A DNA stretch of 35,618 bases from a virus: positions 1 to 35,618 of the IMG/VR virus record IMGVR_UViG_3300035662_000089, one strand, 5' to 3'. Positions 17,013 through 24,582 of the stretch are shown here, in pieces. The notes under the pieces were generated by a model. The model saw only the letters and a program-made list of their open reading frames with translations, searched no databases and was not told the origin of the DNA. The position numbers and the translations under genes were made by a program. The stretch's first letter is position 1, and every line of letters starts with the position of its first letter.

Positions 17013-17041
17013 AGACTACAGGTTCCTGGTTTCACTGTCCA
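17013..17041 (-). promoter_or_regulatory. Candidate promoter for packaging/structural operon
   Basis: On the minus strand TGGACA (17041-17036, five of six to TTGACA) is followed after exactly 17 bases by TAGTCT (17018-17013), which fits the actinobacterial TANNNT -10. It lies in the 119-bp gap upstream of the HNH gene, the first gene of the packaging and structural block, and is the best promoter-like pair seen in the window. Confidence 0.45.
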
Positions 17042-17068
17042 ACATCGACGCAGGTCAGCGGCCAAGTT

Positions 17069-17572
17069 TCATCGAGCATCGACGACGTCCCGAACTGCCA
17101 GCCCCTCACCGATGCGCCAGCGCCGCTCACGCTGGTAGCACGCCGAGCACAACCCCGCCTTCGCCGGGATCTCCTCACACGTCGGATCGCCCCAGTCCAT
17201 GCCGCCATCCCGGCCGGGCAGCGAATCGCGACACCGTGACACAGCGATCGGCGCACGCAGGCCGATGGCCCGGTCGATCATGTGCGCCAGGGCGCCGACC
17301 ATCTCGATCACCGCCTGGGCATCCTCACGCAACGTGTCGAGTTCGGTGCTGAAGTGCACTCGGCTGGCGGCGACCCGTTCGACGGCGGTGAGCGCCTCGA
17401 CGTCGCTCCCCGCTCCACGGGTGATGCCGGCGCCGCTGGTGTGGTCGGGCATGCCGTCGAGGACGAGCAGCTCGCGGGCGAGGTGGCCGAGCGCCGACGG
17501 GTACGAAGATGCCAGGCGGTCGAGCAGGGTGGCGGCTGCAGCGAGTTGGACGTCGATACGGGTGCGGGTCAT
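17069..17572 (-). CDS. Hypothetical zinc-binding protein, 167 aa
   Basis: ATG 17572 is preceded by AAAGG. The N-terminal two thirds look helical (DVQLAAAATLLDRLASSYPS, then DAQAVIEMVGALAHMIDRAI). The C-terminal part places four cysteines (SRCRDSLPG ... DPTCEE ... LCSACYQRERRWR) in the pattern of a zinc ribbon, followed by a basic stretch. Similar helical proteins with a C-terminal zinc ribbon are common in actinophages near the packaging genes. Function unknown. A promoter candidate lies just downstream. Confidence 0.6.
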   Translation of the reverse strand: MTRTRIDVQLAAAATLLDRLASSYPSALGHLARELLVLDGMPDHTSGAGITRGAGSDVEALTAVERVAASRVHFSTELDTLREDAQAVIEMVGALAHMIDRAIGLRAPIAVSRCRDSLPGRDGGMDWGDPTCEEIPAKAGLCSACYQRERRWRIGEGLAVRDVVDAR

Positions 17573-17588
17573 GGGTGTTGGCCTTTCA

Positions 17589-19736
17589 TCAGAAGTCGTC
17601 CATCGAGGGAATGGTCTTGCCGGGGCTCACGCTGGGGCGCGCCCCCTCTAGAGAGGGGGCGCGCGCCCCAGTTGCGTCGGGGTGCCGCGCCCCACCGCGC
17701 CCCGCACCGCGCCCCACGTCCTGACCTGGGGTTTCGTCAACCGCGCCCCGGTGCGCCCCAACAATCGGGGCGCGCTCCGTTTCGCGACCGCGCCCCGCAC
17801 TTCGGGGCGCGCTTTCAGGGTAGTTATCCACAGGCTGCAGCACCCTGCTTCGGCGTGCTTTCTGCGCCGCCCTGATGCGGTCGTTCTTTGCTGAGCGGCC
17901 TGCCGCCCGCAGTGCTTCGGCGGCCTTGCGGGCCGATGCGTCGACCGCCACGCCGAGCGCATCGAGGTCGGCGACCGTCTCGGCGGTACCGGCGGGCACG
18001 GCGTCGATGCCGGTGCGGTAGTGCAACTGCGGCTCGTCTCGCTGCATCAGTACCACCTCCTCGGGCACCCAGCCCATGCGCCGCTTCGTCGCCTTGAGGG
18101 TGAATCCGCCGTCGGCTTTCATCATTCTCCAGACGACATCGACGTCGTCGTTCTTCGCTGAGGTGCCTCGCTGGCCCTTCTCGACGTCCTTGCCGGCGTG
18201 ATCGACCCGCAGGAACGCCCGCCCCTCGGCCTTCAGGTGCAGCCCGGTCCAGCGGTAGAAGTTGCGCACCGTGTCGGCGTCGTTCTCGTCGCCGGCGACG
18301 GCCCGGCCGAAGGTGTCGATGACCACCAGGTCGGCGCCGACGAGCTGCGCCAGCCGGGCGATGGCTTTGCCGCCCTCGGGCGCATCGGCGGGCGGCAGTG
18401 ACGGCAACAGGGCGTAGTGCAACCAGCCCAGGTCCATCTCGGCGCCGAACCCCATCGCCGTGAGCCGCTCAGCGAGGTCGTCGGCGGTCATCTCGTAGTC
18501 GAGGTACAGCACCCGTCGCCGCTCGATCTTGATGCCGTCGAGCCCGATCAGGCCGCAGGCGATCGAGGCGCACAGCCACAGGGCGAACAGCGACTTGCCG
18601 GTGCCGCCCGGGGCGAACAGCGCCGTGGCGCGCCCCTGAGCGATGACGGGCTCGGCCAGCCACGACGCCTCGGTGGTGTCTTTCGCCCAGAAGTCGCCCC
18701 AGTCGAGCAGCAGGCCCCGCAGCGAGGCGTCGTAGTCGCTCATCTCGTCGTCGATCGGCGCCTCGGTGCCGACGGGCACCACCGGGAGCGCAGCGACGAC
18801 AGCGGCACCTTCGTCGGCGATGATCTGGCGGGCCAGCGCCCGTTCGTCGCCGCCATGTGTGCGTGCCGCCTCGTATTGGAACCGGCTGTAGGTGCGCTCC
18901 GCCTGCAGCCACGGCACGGCCGAGGTGAACACCTTGAGGGCGTCGTTGCCTTGCCAGCCGACGGTCGCCGACGTGCCCTCACGCCGGTCCTTGCCGGGCC
19001 GGGTCCAGTGCTGCTCACCGTCGGCGTCGATGTGATGGAGTTGCCAACCGTCGCGCTCGAGCAGGTCGGGCCAGGTGGTGCGGTCGTTCCAGCGATCGGC
19101 CGGCGATGACGACAGGAACACGTCACGCTGCCGGGTCGGTGCTGGTGCCGGTGCGCTGCGCTCCACCGGGGCGAGCAGGTCCATCATCCAGGCGGGCGCC
19201 TCGGCCATGTCGATCTCGCCGGGGGCGTGGCCGACTTCCCAGGCGTAGGCGTTGCCGTTGGGGTGCACGGTTGGGGCGACGACGACCTGGCCGCCTTCGC
19301 CTCGGATGTCGAGCCCGGCACCGAGCCTGCCTGACTGGTCATTGCGAGGCACCGGCCGCCCGGCTGGAACCAGTAGGTAGCGGTGTTCGCTGCCGCTGCC
19401 GGTGATCGACGTGATCGTCGCCGGAAGCGGGCCGTGTACCTTCTCAAGGTCGTGCAGCGTGTCGGTGCCGCTGAAGGTGTCCCGCTCGTCGATGTCGAGC
19501 ACGAAGAACCCTTCGCCGGTGTCGAGGTGGCCGGTGGCGATACCGACGCCGTGGCCCCGGTACAGCCCGTTCCACCAGGCGCCGATCGCTTCGGTGCGGG
19601 TGGTGGCGGCCTGCTGCCATGCGGCCATCGGCGGGTGTTTCATGCCGGGCCGGATCGGCAGCACCCGGAACCCGTGCGCAGCGAGGTCGAGCGCCGCCTG
19701 GTGCACGTCGGCGGGTGGCGGTGTGGTGGCGGGCAT
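17589..19736 (-). CDS. Primase-polymerase / RecA-like helicase fusion
   Basis: A 715-residue replication protein. Residues about 10-190 are a prim-pol (archaeo-eukaryotic primase) domain: VLDIDERD (79-86) with the metal-binding acids, GSGSEHRYLLVP (113-124), and a GLDIRGEGGQVVVAP strand (141-155). Residues about 340-560 are a RecA-like ATPase (AAA_25/RepA type): Walker A APGGTGKS (375-382), Walker B LVVIDTFGR (470-478) and RVDHAGKD (510-517). ATG 19736 follows GGGGGAG by 7 bases and overlaps the previous stop. The last 90 residues are low-complexity (AGRGRETER ... GRGAGRGG), and their DNA holds the candidate origin. Confidence 0.85.
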   Translation of the reverse strand: MPATTPPPADVHQAALDLAAHGFRVLPIRPGMKHPPMAAWQQAATTRTEAIGAWWNGLYRGHGVGIATGHLDTGEGFFVLDIDERDTFSGTDTLHDLEKVHGPLPATITSITGSGSEHRYLLVPAGRPVPRNDQSGRLGAGLDIRGEGGQVVVAPTVHPNGNAYAWEVGHAPGEIDMAEAPAWMMDLLAPVERSAPAPAPTRQRDVFLSSSPADRWNDRTTWPDLLERDGWQLHHIDADGEQHWTRPGKDRREGTSATVGWQGNDALKVFTSAVPWLQAERTYSRFQYEAARTHGGDERALARQIIADEGAAVVAALPVVPVGTEAPIDDEMSDYDASLRGLLLDWGDFWAKDTTEASWLAEPVIAQGRATALFAPGGTGKSLFALWLCASIACGLIGLDGIKIERRRVLYLDYEMTADDLAERLTAMGFGAEMDLGWLHYALLPSLPPADAPEGGKAIARLAQLVGADLVVIDTFGRAVAGDENDADTVRNFYRWTGLHLKAEGRAFLRVDHAGKDVEKGQRGTSAKNDDVDVVWRMMKADGGFTLKATKRRMGWVPEEVVLMQRDEPQLHYRTGIDAVPAGTAETVADLDALGVAVDASARKAAEALRAAGRSAKNDRIRAAQKARRSRVLQPVDNYPESAPRSAGRGRETERAPIVGAHRGAVDETPGQDVGRGAGRGGARHPDATGARAPSLEGARPSVSPGKTIPSMDDF
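17632..17671. repeat. 40-bp near-perfect palindrome
   Basis: An 18-base left arm and 20-base right arm (the right has an extra CG) around a 2-base centre, pairing from CTGGGG to CCCCAG. It lies in the last codons of the primase-helicase gene and contains four of the GGGGCGC/GCGCCCC motifs. It could be a protein-binding site or a strong RNA hairpin. Confidence 0.85.
17634..17810. repeat. Cluster of 12 GGGGCGC/GCGCCCC motifs (candidate origin iterons)
   Basis: Within 177 bp at the 3' end of the primase-helicase gene, GGGGCGC occurs at 17634, 17656, 17767 and 17804, and its complement GCGCCCC at 17639, 17663, 17687, 17697, 17709, 17743, 17753 and 17790. Three copies (17687, 17697, 17709) are spaced 10 and 12 bp apart, about one helical turn. 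Such clustered short repeats next to replication genes are typical of iteron origins. Confidence 0.6.
17824..17832 (+). promoter_or_regulatory. DnaA box, exact consensus
   Basis: TTATCCACA is a perfect 9-base DnaA-box consensus, 14 bp beyond the end of the GGGGCGC motif cluster. On the minus strand it is coding sequence within the primase-helicase gene (Val-Asp-Asn-Tyr). It is the only such 9-mer noticed. Confidence 0.55.
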
Positions 19737-21019
19737 CACGCGGCTCCCCCGAACAGGTCGAGTTGGCCGGGTGTCTCTGGCCGGGTGCCGAACAGTGCCT
19801 TGCGCACCTCGGCGCACCTGGCCGGGTAGAGGGCGTGGTTGCGTTCGTCGATGTCGATGCCGATGGCGTCGCGGCCGTGGCAGTCAGCAACAGCGAGGGT
19901 GGTGCCGGTGCCTGCGAACGGGTCGAGCACGACGCCGGGCCGGTAGTCGTCGTGGCCGCAGTCGGTCCAGCCGATGAGGTGCTTGGTGGTGCGAAATGAA
20001 GGCGTCGGCGCATCGTCCAGCAGGTACTCGTAGTCGCGTAGCGTGCCCATCGTTTCGCGTGTCGCACGAAACTGCCGTCCGTCAAGGCTCCTGCCCTTGG
20101 CGTCGGTGCGCTCCGTCGCCTCCACCCGCCGCCGTGGCTCGCCGCACACGTTGCACACCTCGGCCGGGCACATCGACAGCACCAGCCGCTCGGCCAGTTT
20201 CGCTGGCCACATGGCGTAATGGGCGAGCGATGACGGTTGTGTGGTGAGTGTCCATGTGTCGTGTTCGTCGAACCAGGCGTCGAGCGGCGGGGCGCCTGCG
20301 GGGTTTCGGTCCATGCCGACTGTGCCGTTTCGCGCCTTGCCGAGATCGCCGTTGCGCTCGAACTCGGTAGCGCCTCGCTGTGATGGCTTCGGATCGGGAC
20401 CCGGGGCACGCACCGCCGTCAGGTCGAACCACCGCTTCGGCGACCGGGTGGCGACGGTGATGTAGGACGTGGACGGCCGGTACTTGTCGCCCAACGCCCC
20501 CACTGCCGGGTTCGGCCGGTGCCAGACGATCATGTTGCGTACGAGCCACTGCCCGGCGGGTGACGGCTCGCCGGTGAGCAGGTTCCGCCCGTAGGCGAGG
20601 CTGGCGGCGTAGAGCTGCGGCACGAGGGCGAGGCACTTCGGGCGCGGCCAGCCTGGGCCGTCTTTGGCAGTCGGCGTATCGTTCCACCGTTTACCGTCAG
20701 CCTCACTATTTGGACGCCATGTCGCGTCGCCGGTCTTGAATCCCAGCCCGCCACCGGCGTAGGTGTCGCCGAGCTCGATGGCGATGCTGCCCCACGGTGC
20801 GAGCACCCGGCCCCATTCGGCGGTGAGTGCGAGCAGGGTGTCGAGGAAGGTGGCGGGGTCGGGTTCGCTGCCGATCTCGGCGTGTTTCATCGGATGATCG
20901 GCGGGCAGGTACGACCGCAGGGCGATGAACGGTGGCGAGCACGCCACCAGCGACACCGACCCGTCTGCGATGGTGGCGGTCTGCTCTCGCGTGTCGCCGA
21001 CTAGGTATTGAACACTCAC
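19736..21019 (-). CDS. DNA methyltransferase, N4-C/N6-A type (orphan)
   Basis: A 427-residue methyltransferase from GTG 21019 (GTGA overlap). Motif IV, CSPPFIALRSY (27-37), precedes motif I, VLDPFAGTGTT (364-374), the beta-class order of N6-adenine and N4-cytosine DNA methyltransferases; SPPF rather than NPPY favours N4-cytosine but does not prove it. CNVCGEP in the C-terminal half may form a zinc knuckle. No restriction endonuclease is nearby, so it is an orphan, probably protecting phage DNA or marking it for replication or packaging. A longer upstream frame shows no family features and was not used. Confidence 0.85.
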   Translation of the reverse strand: MSVQYLVGDTREQTATIADGSVSLVACSPPFIALRSYLPADHPMKHAEIGSEPDPATFLDTLLALTAEWGRVLAPWGSIAIELGDTYAGGGLGFKTGDATWRPNSEADGKRWNDTPTAKDGPGWPRPKCLALVPQLYAASLAYGRNLLTGEPSPAGQWLVRNMIVWHRPNPAVGALGDKYRPSTSYITVATRSPKRWFDLTAVRAPGPDPKPSQRGATEFERNGDLGKARNGTVGMDRNPAGAPPLDAWFDEHDTWTLTTQPSSLAHYAMWPAKLAERLVLSMCPAEVCNVCGEPRRRVEATERTDAKGRSLDGRQFRATRETMGTLRDYEYLLDDAPTPSFRTTKHLIGWTDCGHDDYRPGVVLDPFAGTGTTLAVADCHGRDAIGIDIDERNHALYPARCAEVRKALFGTRPETPGQLDLFGGAA

Positions 21020-21399
21020 GCCGCTCCCCTTCCCTCGTTCTTGCGTCGCGCCCGGTAGTCCCGTCGCGCCTCGCTCACTGCTGTCTTGCACGGCTGGCAC
21101 GCCTCCTCGCCGAGCCGGTGGTGCCGCCAGTACCCGGCGGCGGTCCCGCAGGCGTCGCCGCCGTGGCGGTATCTGCGCCGCTGCCCTGGTGTCATGCCGC
21201 CGACGACCATGACCGGCGACGGGTCGTCCGGTTGGCGCAGTACCCACGCCCGGCACCGGTTGAGGTGCTGGCAGCCAGCGCAGATGGCGAGCCCGGCCCG
21301 TTCCTGCCTGGCGCGCTGGTGCGGGGTCGAGCCGTCGACACACATCTCGTTGGCTCGGCCGGTGCAGGCGAGCTGCGCACGCAGTTCGGCCCAGTTCAT
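21016..21399 (-). CDS. Divergent WhiB-like protein
   Basis: A 127-residue protein overlapping the WhiB gene by ATGA. It keeps the Wbl cysteine spacing (Cys40, Cys43, Cys49, C-x2-C-x5-C, with Cys12 or Cys20 as the fourth), but the GxWGG turn is replaced by VVGGMTPGQRRR. The C-terminal part, CGTAAGYWRHHRLGEEACQP (84-103), repeats the module of the upstream WhiB protein. It looks like a diverged paralogue of that gene. A cluster is possible but less certain, and its target is unknown. Confidence 0.65.
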   Translation of the reverse strand: MNWAELRAQLACTGRANEMCVDGSTPHQRARQERAGLAICAGCQHLNRCRAWVLRQPDDPSPVMVVGGMTPGQRRRYRHGGDACGTAAGYWRHHRLGEEACQPCKTAVSEARRDYRARRKNEGRGAA

Positions 21400-21818
21400 G
21401 CCGCCCTGCCCTGCTTGCGCTCCCGCTCAGCGTTGTAGGCGGCGTGCGCCTCACGGCATGACTCGCACGGCCGCTCGCCGCGGCGGTGATGCGCAAAGAA
21501 ACCAGCATCGGTGCCGTGCTTGATCGGCTTGAGCGTCGTGCCCGGCTTCGGCCCCTTGCGGCCACCCGCCCGTCGCTGCCTCTCCTGCCGCAACTGCCGA
21601 CCGGACAGACCGCCCCAGATGCCTTCGGTCTCGCCAACCTCGATGGCGAACTCCAGGCACTGCTTGGCCACCGGACAGGCGGCGCAGACCGCCTGGGCGT
21701 TGCGAGCGGTGAACGTGTCGCCCCGCTCGGGGAAGAATAACTCGGGGTCGAGCCCACGGCAGGCTGCGAGGGTGCGCCAGTCAGCGGGAACAGTCCCGAT
21801 TCGGTACTGTTCGCTCAC
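21396..21818 (-). CDS. WhiB-family regulator with C-terminal Cys module
   Basis: A 140-residue WhiB-like (Wbl) protein, expected to bind a 4Fe-4S cluster and act on host sigma-factor transcription. The four cluster cysteines are Cys20, Cys45, Cys48 and Cys54 (CxxC-x5-C), and the GIWGG turn is at 66-70, both diagnostic. A basic stretch follows. Residues 101-125 (HGTDAGFFAHHRRGERPCES ... C121) form an added module that recurs in the neighbour. GTG 21818 lies in a GTGA overlap. Phage Wbl proteins such as the one in mycobacteriophage TM4 alter host division and block superinfection; the same here is inference. Confidence 0.85.
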   Translation of the reverse strand: MSEQYRIGTVPADWRTLAACRGLDPELFFPERGDTFTARNAQAVCAACPVAKQCLEFAIEVGETEGIWGGLSGRQLRQERQRRAGGRKGPKPGTTLKPIKHGTDAGFFAHHRRGERPCESCREAHAAYNAERERKQGRAA

Positions 21819-21997
21819 GACGGGCCTCCCGCCATGCGCTCGACGATGGCGTCGCACAGCGCGTCGGCCAGGTCGTGGATGCGCAACAGGATGTCGTCGC
21901 CGGACGTGTCGATCCACGCACTGCCGGCGTTGGTGAACGGGTGCCAACGCTCGTGCAGCACCTCGTCGATGATCGGGTACAGCTCATCCTTCGTCAT
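21815..21997 (-). CDS. Hypothetical protein, 60 aa
   Basis: ATG 21997 has one of the best ribosome-binding sites in the window (AAGGAGG, six bases upstream). The protein is acidic and helical (KDELYPIIDEVLHERWHPF, then IHDLADALCDAIVERMAGG). It lies directly upstream of the WhiB-like genes and is coupled to the first by GTGA. The strong site suggests higher translation of this and the following regulators. Confidence 0.55.
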   Translation of the reverse strand: MTKDELYPIIDEVLHERWHPFTNAGSAWIDTSGDDILLRIHDLADALCDAIVERMAGGPS

Positions 21998-22205
21998 GGG
22001 GAACCTCCTTGTTCTTCTCGTTCCTCAGGTGCTCGGCCAGCACGCCGTCGAGCACGGTCATGCCGCCGAGGTCGGCGGCGTCGTCGACCTGGCGTCGCCG
22101 CCTGATCGGTCCCTGGGTGAGCGGCCGACCCTTGACGGCGACGAGTTCGTCGTGCTCGTCGCGGGTGATGCCGGTCGCCGGGATCGGTGTCGGGTCGGGG
22201 GTCAT
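21984..22205 (-). CDS. Hypothetical protein, 73 aa
   Basis: ATG 22205 overlaps the upstream stop. A Pro/Thr-rich start is followed by a basic RRRR segment and an acidic end. The gene's last 14 bases overlap the next start, whose ribosome-binding site lies inside it. No function is recognised. Confidence 0.5.
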   Translation of the reverse strand: MTPDPTPIPATGITRDEHDELVAVKGRPLTQGPIRRRRQVDDAADLGGMTVLDGVLAEHLRNEKNKEVPHDEG

Positions 22206-22390
22206 TGGGTGGCCTCAAACAGGATTCCCCGCAACTTCGGCGGGTGAGCCATCGACATCGTCGGCCCGATCGGCACACCCCACCATGCTTCGTGTAAAGC
22301 CATCGCCACCCCCATCTCAGCGTCGTGTTCGTAGATGGCCTTCATCCACCAGTCCACGAAATGCTCGAGCCATGCTTGGTCGGGGGTCAT
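22202..22390 (-). CDS. Hypothetical protein, 62 aa
   Basis: ATG 22390 overlaps the upstream stop (ATGA). It is helical at the start (AWLEHFVDWWMKAIYEHDAE) with many Trp residues, and Pro-rich later. No motif is recognised. Confidence 0.5.
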   Translation of the reverse strand: MTPDQAWLEHFVDWWMKAIYEHDAEMGVAMALHEAWWGVPIGPTMSMAHPPKLRGILFEATQ

Positions 22391-22737
22391 GTCACCACCG
22401 TCCTGTACTCGTCGCGGACTTCGCTTTCACACTCGCCCCTGGCGTTGCGGCGAAAGCGGGCCCACCGCTGCCGATACTTGGTGCGATACCGCTTGAGCTG
22501 CTCGTACCTCAGCACCTTGAACAGCGACACCTCGGCGGCGACCAGATCGAAGCCGACCTCCTCGTCGCTCACGATCTCCTCTGGCCCGCAGCGTTCCCAC
22601 TGGGACCAGTCGGACCACGGGTACTCAATCTCGAACTTGGCAAGGGTTGGCAGAGCGGTCGACTGGTCACTCCACATCCGTGGTTCGTCGATCAGGCGAG
22701 CGATCGGCTTCGGGATGGTCGGGTATTGCATGCTCAC
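22387..22737 (-). CDS. Hypothetical protein, 116 aa
   Basis: GTG 22737 gives a GTGA overlap; ATG 22731 two codons later is also possible. The protein is rich in Trp, Tyr and charged residues (FEIEYPWSDWSQWERCGPEE, then LRYEQLKRYRTKYRQRWARF) and ends in a basic segment. No family is recognised. Confidence 0.5.
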   Translation of the reverse strand: MSMQYPTIPKPIARLIDEPRMWSDQSTALPTLAKFEIEYPWSDWSQWERCGPEEIVSDEEVGFDLVAAEVSLFKVLRYEQLKRYRTKYRQRWARFRRNARGECESEVRDEYRTVVT

Positions 22738-22901
22738 CCCAGCCCCTCCGCTCGCCGTTTGGCGTCTAGCTCGGCCCATAGCTCGTTCCGCTGTGCAATC
22801 AACTGCTGCACCTGCGCATCCCGCAGGGCGAGGTCGCGGCGCATCTGCTCGATGCCGTCGACGAGTTCGGCGGCGAGGCGTTGTACGTCCTTGCGCTTCA
22901 C
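22734..22901 (-). CDS. Coiled-coil protein, 55 aa
   Basis: From GTG 22901 (GTGA overlap) to a stop overlapping the next gene. Almost the whole protein is a charged helix with heptad-like spacing (QRLAAELVDGIEQMRRDLAL, QVQQLIAQRNELWAEL). No function is recognised. Confidence 0.5.
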   Translation of the reverse strand: MKRKDVQRLAAELVDGIEQMRRDLALRDAQVQQLIAQRNELWAELDAKRRAEGLG

Positions 22902-23359
22902 CCCAGCCCCCTCATCCACCAGTGAGCGAGCAGCGCAGCGTCGGCCCGCCCGTCGTCCTTGACACGGTCGAACAGGTCGTCGAGCGGCCACAGCCGTTGC
23001 GCCGCCAGGCGGTGCGCACCCTTGTCGGAGCCGACGCCGAGGTCTTTCGTCCAGCGTTGCGGCGTGACGTAGGTGACGGGCCGGTCGAGCCCGGCGAGCA
23101 CGCCTTCGATGACACCGCAGCCACGGCCGAACGAGAACGCCGATGTGGCGCCGGAACCTTGCACGCCCTGCACGTCTTCGACGACGACCATGACGGCCGG
23201 GCCGATGTCGACGAGCAGGTCGCGCAGATGCCGGGCCGAGATGCGCTTCTTGCCGCGCACCTCGATGGTCGGCATGTCCCAGACGAGCACCTCGCCGGCG
23301 GCGTTGACGACAGCGATGGCGCCGGCGACTCCGGGGTCGATGCCGATGGTGAGGGTCAT
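22898..23359 (-). CDS. RuvC-like Holliday junction resolvase
   Basis: A 153-residue RNase-H-fold nuclease that would resolve branched DNA before packaging. The four expected acidic positions are visible: Asp8 in IGIDPGVAG, Glu61 in VVVEDVQG, and Asp136 and Asp140 in DDGRADAALLA. SAFSFGRGCGVIEGVL (73-88) and VTPQRWTKDLG (98-108) are typical of phage and bacterial RuvC relatives. ATG 23359 overlaps the upstream stop (ATGA). The length fits the family. Confidence 0.85.
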   Translation of the reverse strand: MTLTIGIDPGVAGAIAVVNAAGEVLVWDMPTIEVRGKKRISARHLRDLLVDIGPAVMVVVEDVQGVQGSGATSAFSFGRGCGVIEGVLAGLDRPVTYVTPQRWTKDLGVGSDKGAHRLAAQRLWPLDDLFDRVKDDGRADAALLAHWWMRGLG

Positions 23360-23568
23360 AGGGTGACCTCGATCTGCTCTTCGTCGGCCCGCCACGCCAT
23401 CTCTCGCTCGTGCTGGCGGAGTTTGCGCTTGACCCGGCGGATCGCCTGTCGACGCGTGCGCCCGTTCGCCGAACTCCACCAGTAGCTAGAAAAGGGGGGT
23501 TGAGCCACAGCGGACCACAAAGACTTTCCGTGCCGATAGACCCTGACGGTGTACGTGCGCCCGCTCAC
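23356..23568 (-). CDS. Small basic hypothetical protein, 70 aa
   Basis: GTG 23568 overlaps the upstream stop. It begins with two likely strands (RTYTVRVYRHGKSLWSAVAQ) and continues in a strongly basic helix (RTRRQAIRRVKRKLRQHERE), followed by an acidic end. The basic helix could bind nucleic acid. It is directly upstream of the RuvC-like gene (ATGA overlap). Function not recognised. Confidence 0.5.
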   Translation of the reverse strand: MSGRTYTVRVYRHGKSLWSAVAQPPFSSYWWSSANGRTRRQAIRRVKRKLRQHEREMAWRADEEQIEVTL

Positions 23569-23753
23569 TGCGCCCACTCCACGCCTTCGAGGCTGTCGGG
23601 CACGCCGACCATGCCGTGCTCGGCGAGCAGGTCGTTGATCCGGTTGGCGGTCGCACGGTCGGGGCAGGCGATCACACCGGTCGGGCCGACGACCACCCAT
23701 GCACCGACGTGGTGCACGGAGTGGGCGTAGGCCACCGGGTAGTCGCCGGTCAC
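23565..23753 (-). CDS. Hypothetical protein, 62 aa
   Basis: Starts at GTG 23753 in a GTGA overlap. It reads as strand-strand-helix: AWVVVGPTGVIACPD, then RATANRINDLLAEHGM. Small proteins with this pattern are common in actinophage early regions, but no function is known to me. Confidence 0.5.
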   Translation of the reverse strand: MTGDYPVAYAHSVHHVGAWVVVGPTGVIACPDRATANRINDLLAEHGMVGVPDSLEGVEWAQ

Positions 23754-24085
23754 AGTGCTGCCGCCTTCTCGTACCACGGCGAGACAGCACTGGGCACTGC
23801 ATGCGTCCATCGGGCCCATGCCACCAACACGTCGCCCTGGATGCGCATGACAACTTCGCAACCTCGGCGACGAAGTGCAGCGGCCATGGCTGAAGACGTG
23901 TTCGGACAATTCTGATTCGATGGGTATGAGCGTCGACGCACCGCCCACTCGTCCACTTGATGCCATTGACCAGCGTTGGCCATGAGCACGTACAGCGTCT
24001 GCTCAACTGGGCGAAGAGATGGTGGGCCAACCCTGCCAACTCGCTGGCTGAGAGATCGCGACGGAGGCGGTTCGGAGCGGCTCAC
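23750..24085 (-). CDS. Hypothetical protein, 111 aa
   Basis: GTG 24085 overlaps the upstream stop, while an inner ATG at 23983 (MANAGQWHQVDEW) begins the part that looks conserved. The segment SYPSNQNCPNTSSAMAAALR followed by MRIQGDVLVAWARW resembles small phage proteins in which a strand-helix-strand unit ends in an aromatic strand. No function is recognised. Either start is possible, and the first 34 residues are low-complexity and rich in Ser, Arg and Pro. Confidence 0.5.
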   Translation of the reverse strand: MSRSEPPPSRSLSQRVGRVGPPSLRPVEQTLYVLMANAGQWHQVDEWAVRRRSYPSNQNCPNTSSAMAAALRRRGCEVVMRIQGDVLVAWARWTHAVPSAVSPWYEKAAAL

Positions 24086-24582
24086 AGTGCTGCCGCCGCT
24101 GCGTCTCGGGCGGCCTGGTGGTTGACGGCGGGCCGGTCGGCGTCGATGAGGCCCTGTTCGCGGCAACGCTTCACCATCCACTGAGCGGTGGTGCTGGGCA
24201 CCTCGAACTGGTGTCCCAGCCATGCCGCCCGCCGACAGCCAGTGGCGTCGGCCGTGTCGATCTCTTGGGCGACGATGTGCCAGTCCCAGCGGCCTCCCGG
24301 CGTGCGGCCGTAGGGCGGTTCCGGGCCGTCCTCGGGAGCGTCGTAGCTCGACACGAACGACGTCGGCAGTACGACGGCCTCGGGCACGTCGATGCGCAGC
24401 ACCGTCCGCTCCTCCTCCCACGGCCACGGCTCCTCCTCGGCGATGACGTCCATCAGCAGCGAGTCGGCGTCCAAGCCGAACGCTTCGATGGCGGCACGCA
24501 CGAACGCCATGCGGTGCTCGATCTCGCTCGCCTCGGCCTCGAGCAGGCGCAGCGCCTGGCCGAGGTGTTCGACGGCGTTCAC
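24082..24582 (-). CDS. Hypothetical protein with possible helix-turn-helix end
   Basis: A 166-residue protein from GTG 24582 (GTGA overlap). The N-terminal 30 residues look like a coiled coil (HLGQALRLLEAEASEIEHRM), followed by an acidic linker (IAEEEPWPWEEER). The C-terminal part (WDWHIVAQEIDTADATGCRR, then FEVPSTTAQWMVKRCREQGL) has the spacing of a helix-turn-helix with an AAWLGHQF turn, so DNA binding is possible. No family is recognised with certainty. Confidence 0.5.
   Translation of the reverse strand: MNAVEHLGQALRLLEAEASEIEHRMAFVRAAIEAFGLDADSLLMDVIAEEEPWPWEEERTVLRIDVPEAVVLPTSFVSSYDAPEDGPEPPYGRTPGGRWDWHIVAQEIDTADATGCRRAAWLGHQFEVPSTTAQWMVKRCREQGLIDADRPAVNHQAARDAAAAAL

Noticed and set aside
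19736-21757. Extended form of the DNA methyltransferase with about 246 extra N-terminal residues
   Set aside because: The extension is out of frame with the two WhiB genes it crosses and is Arg/Ser rich; the GTG at 21019 forms a GTGA junction.
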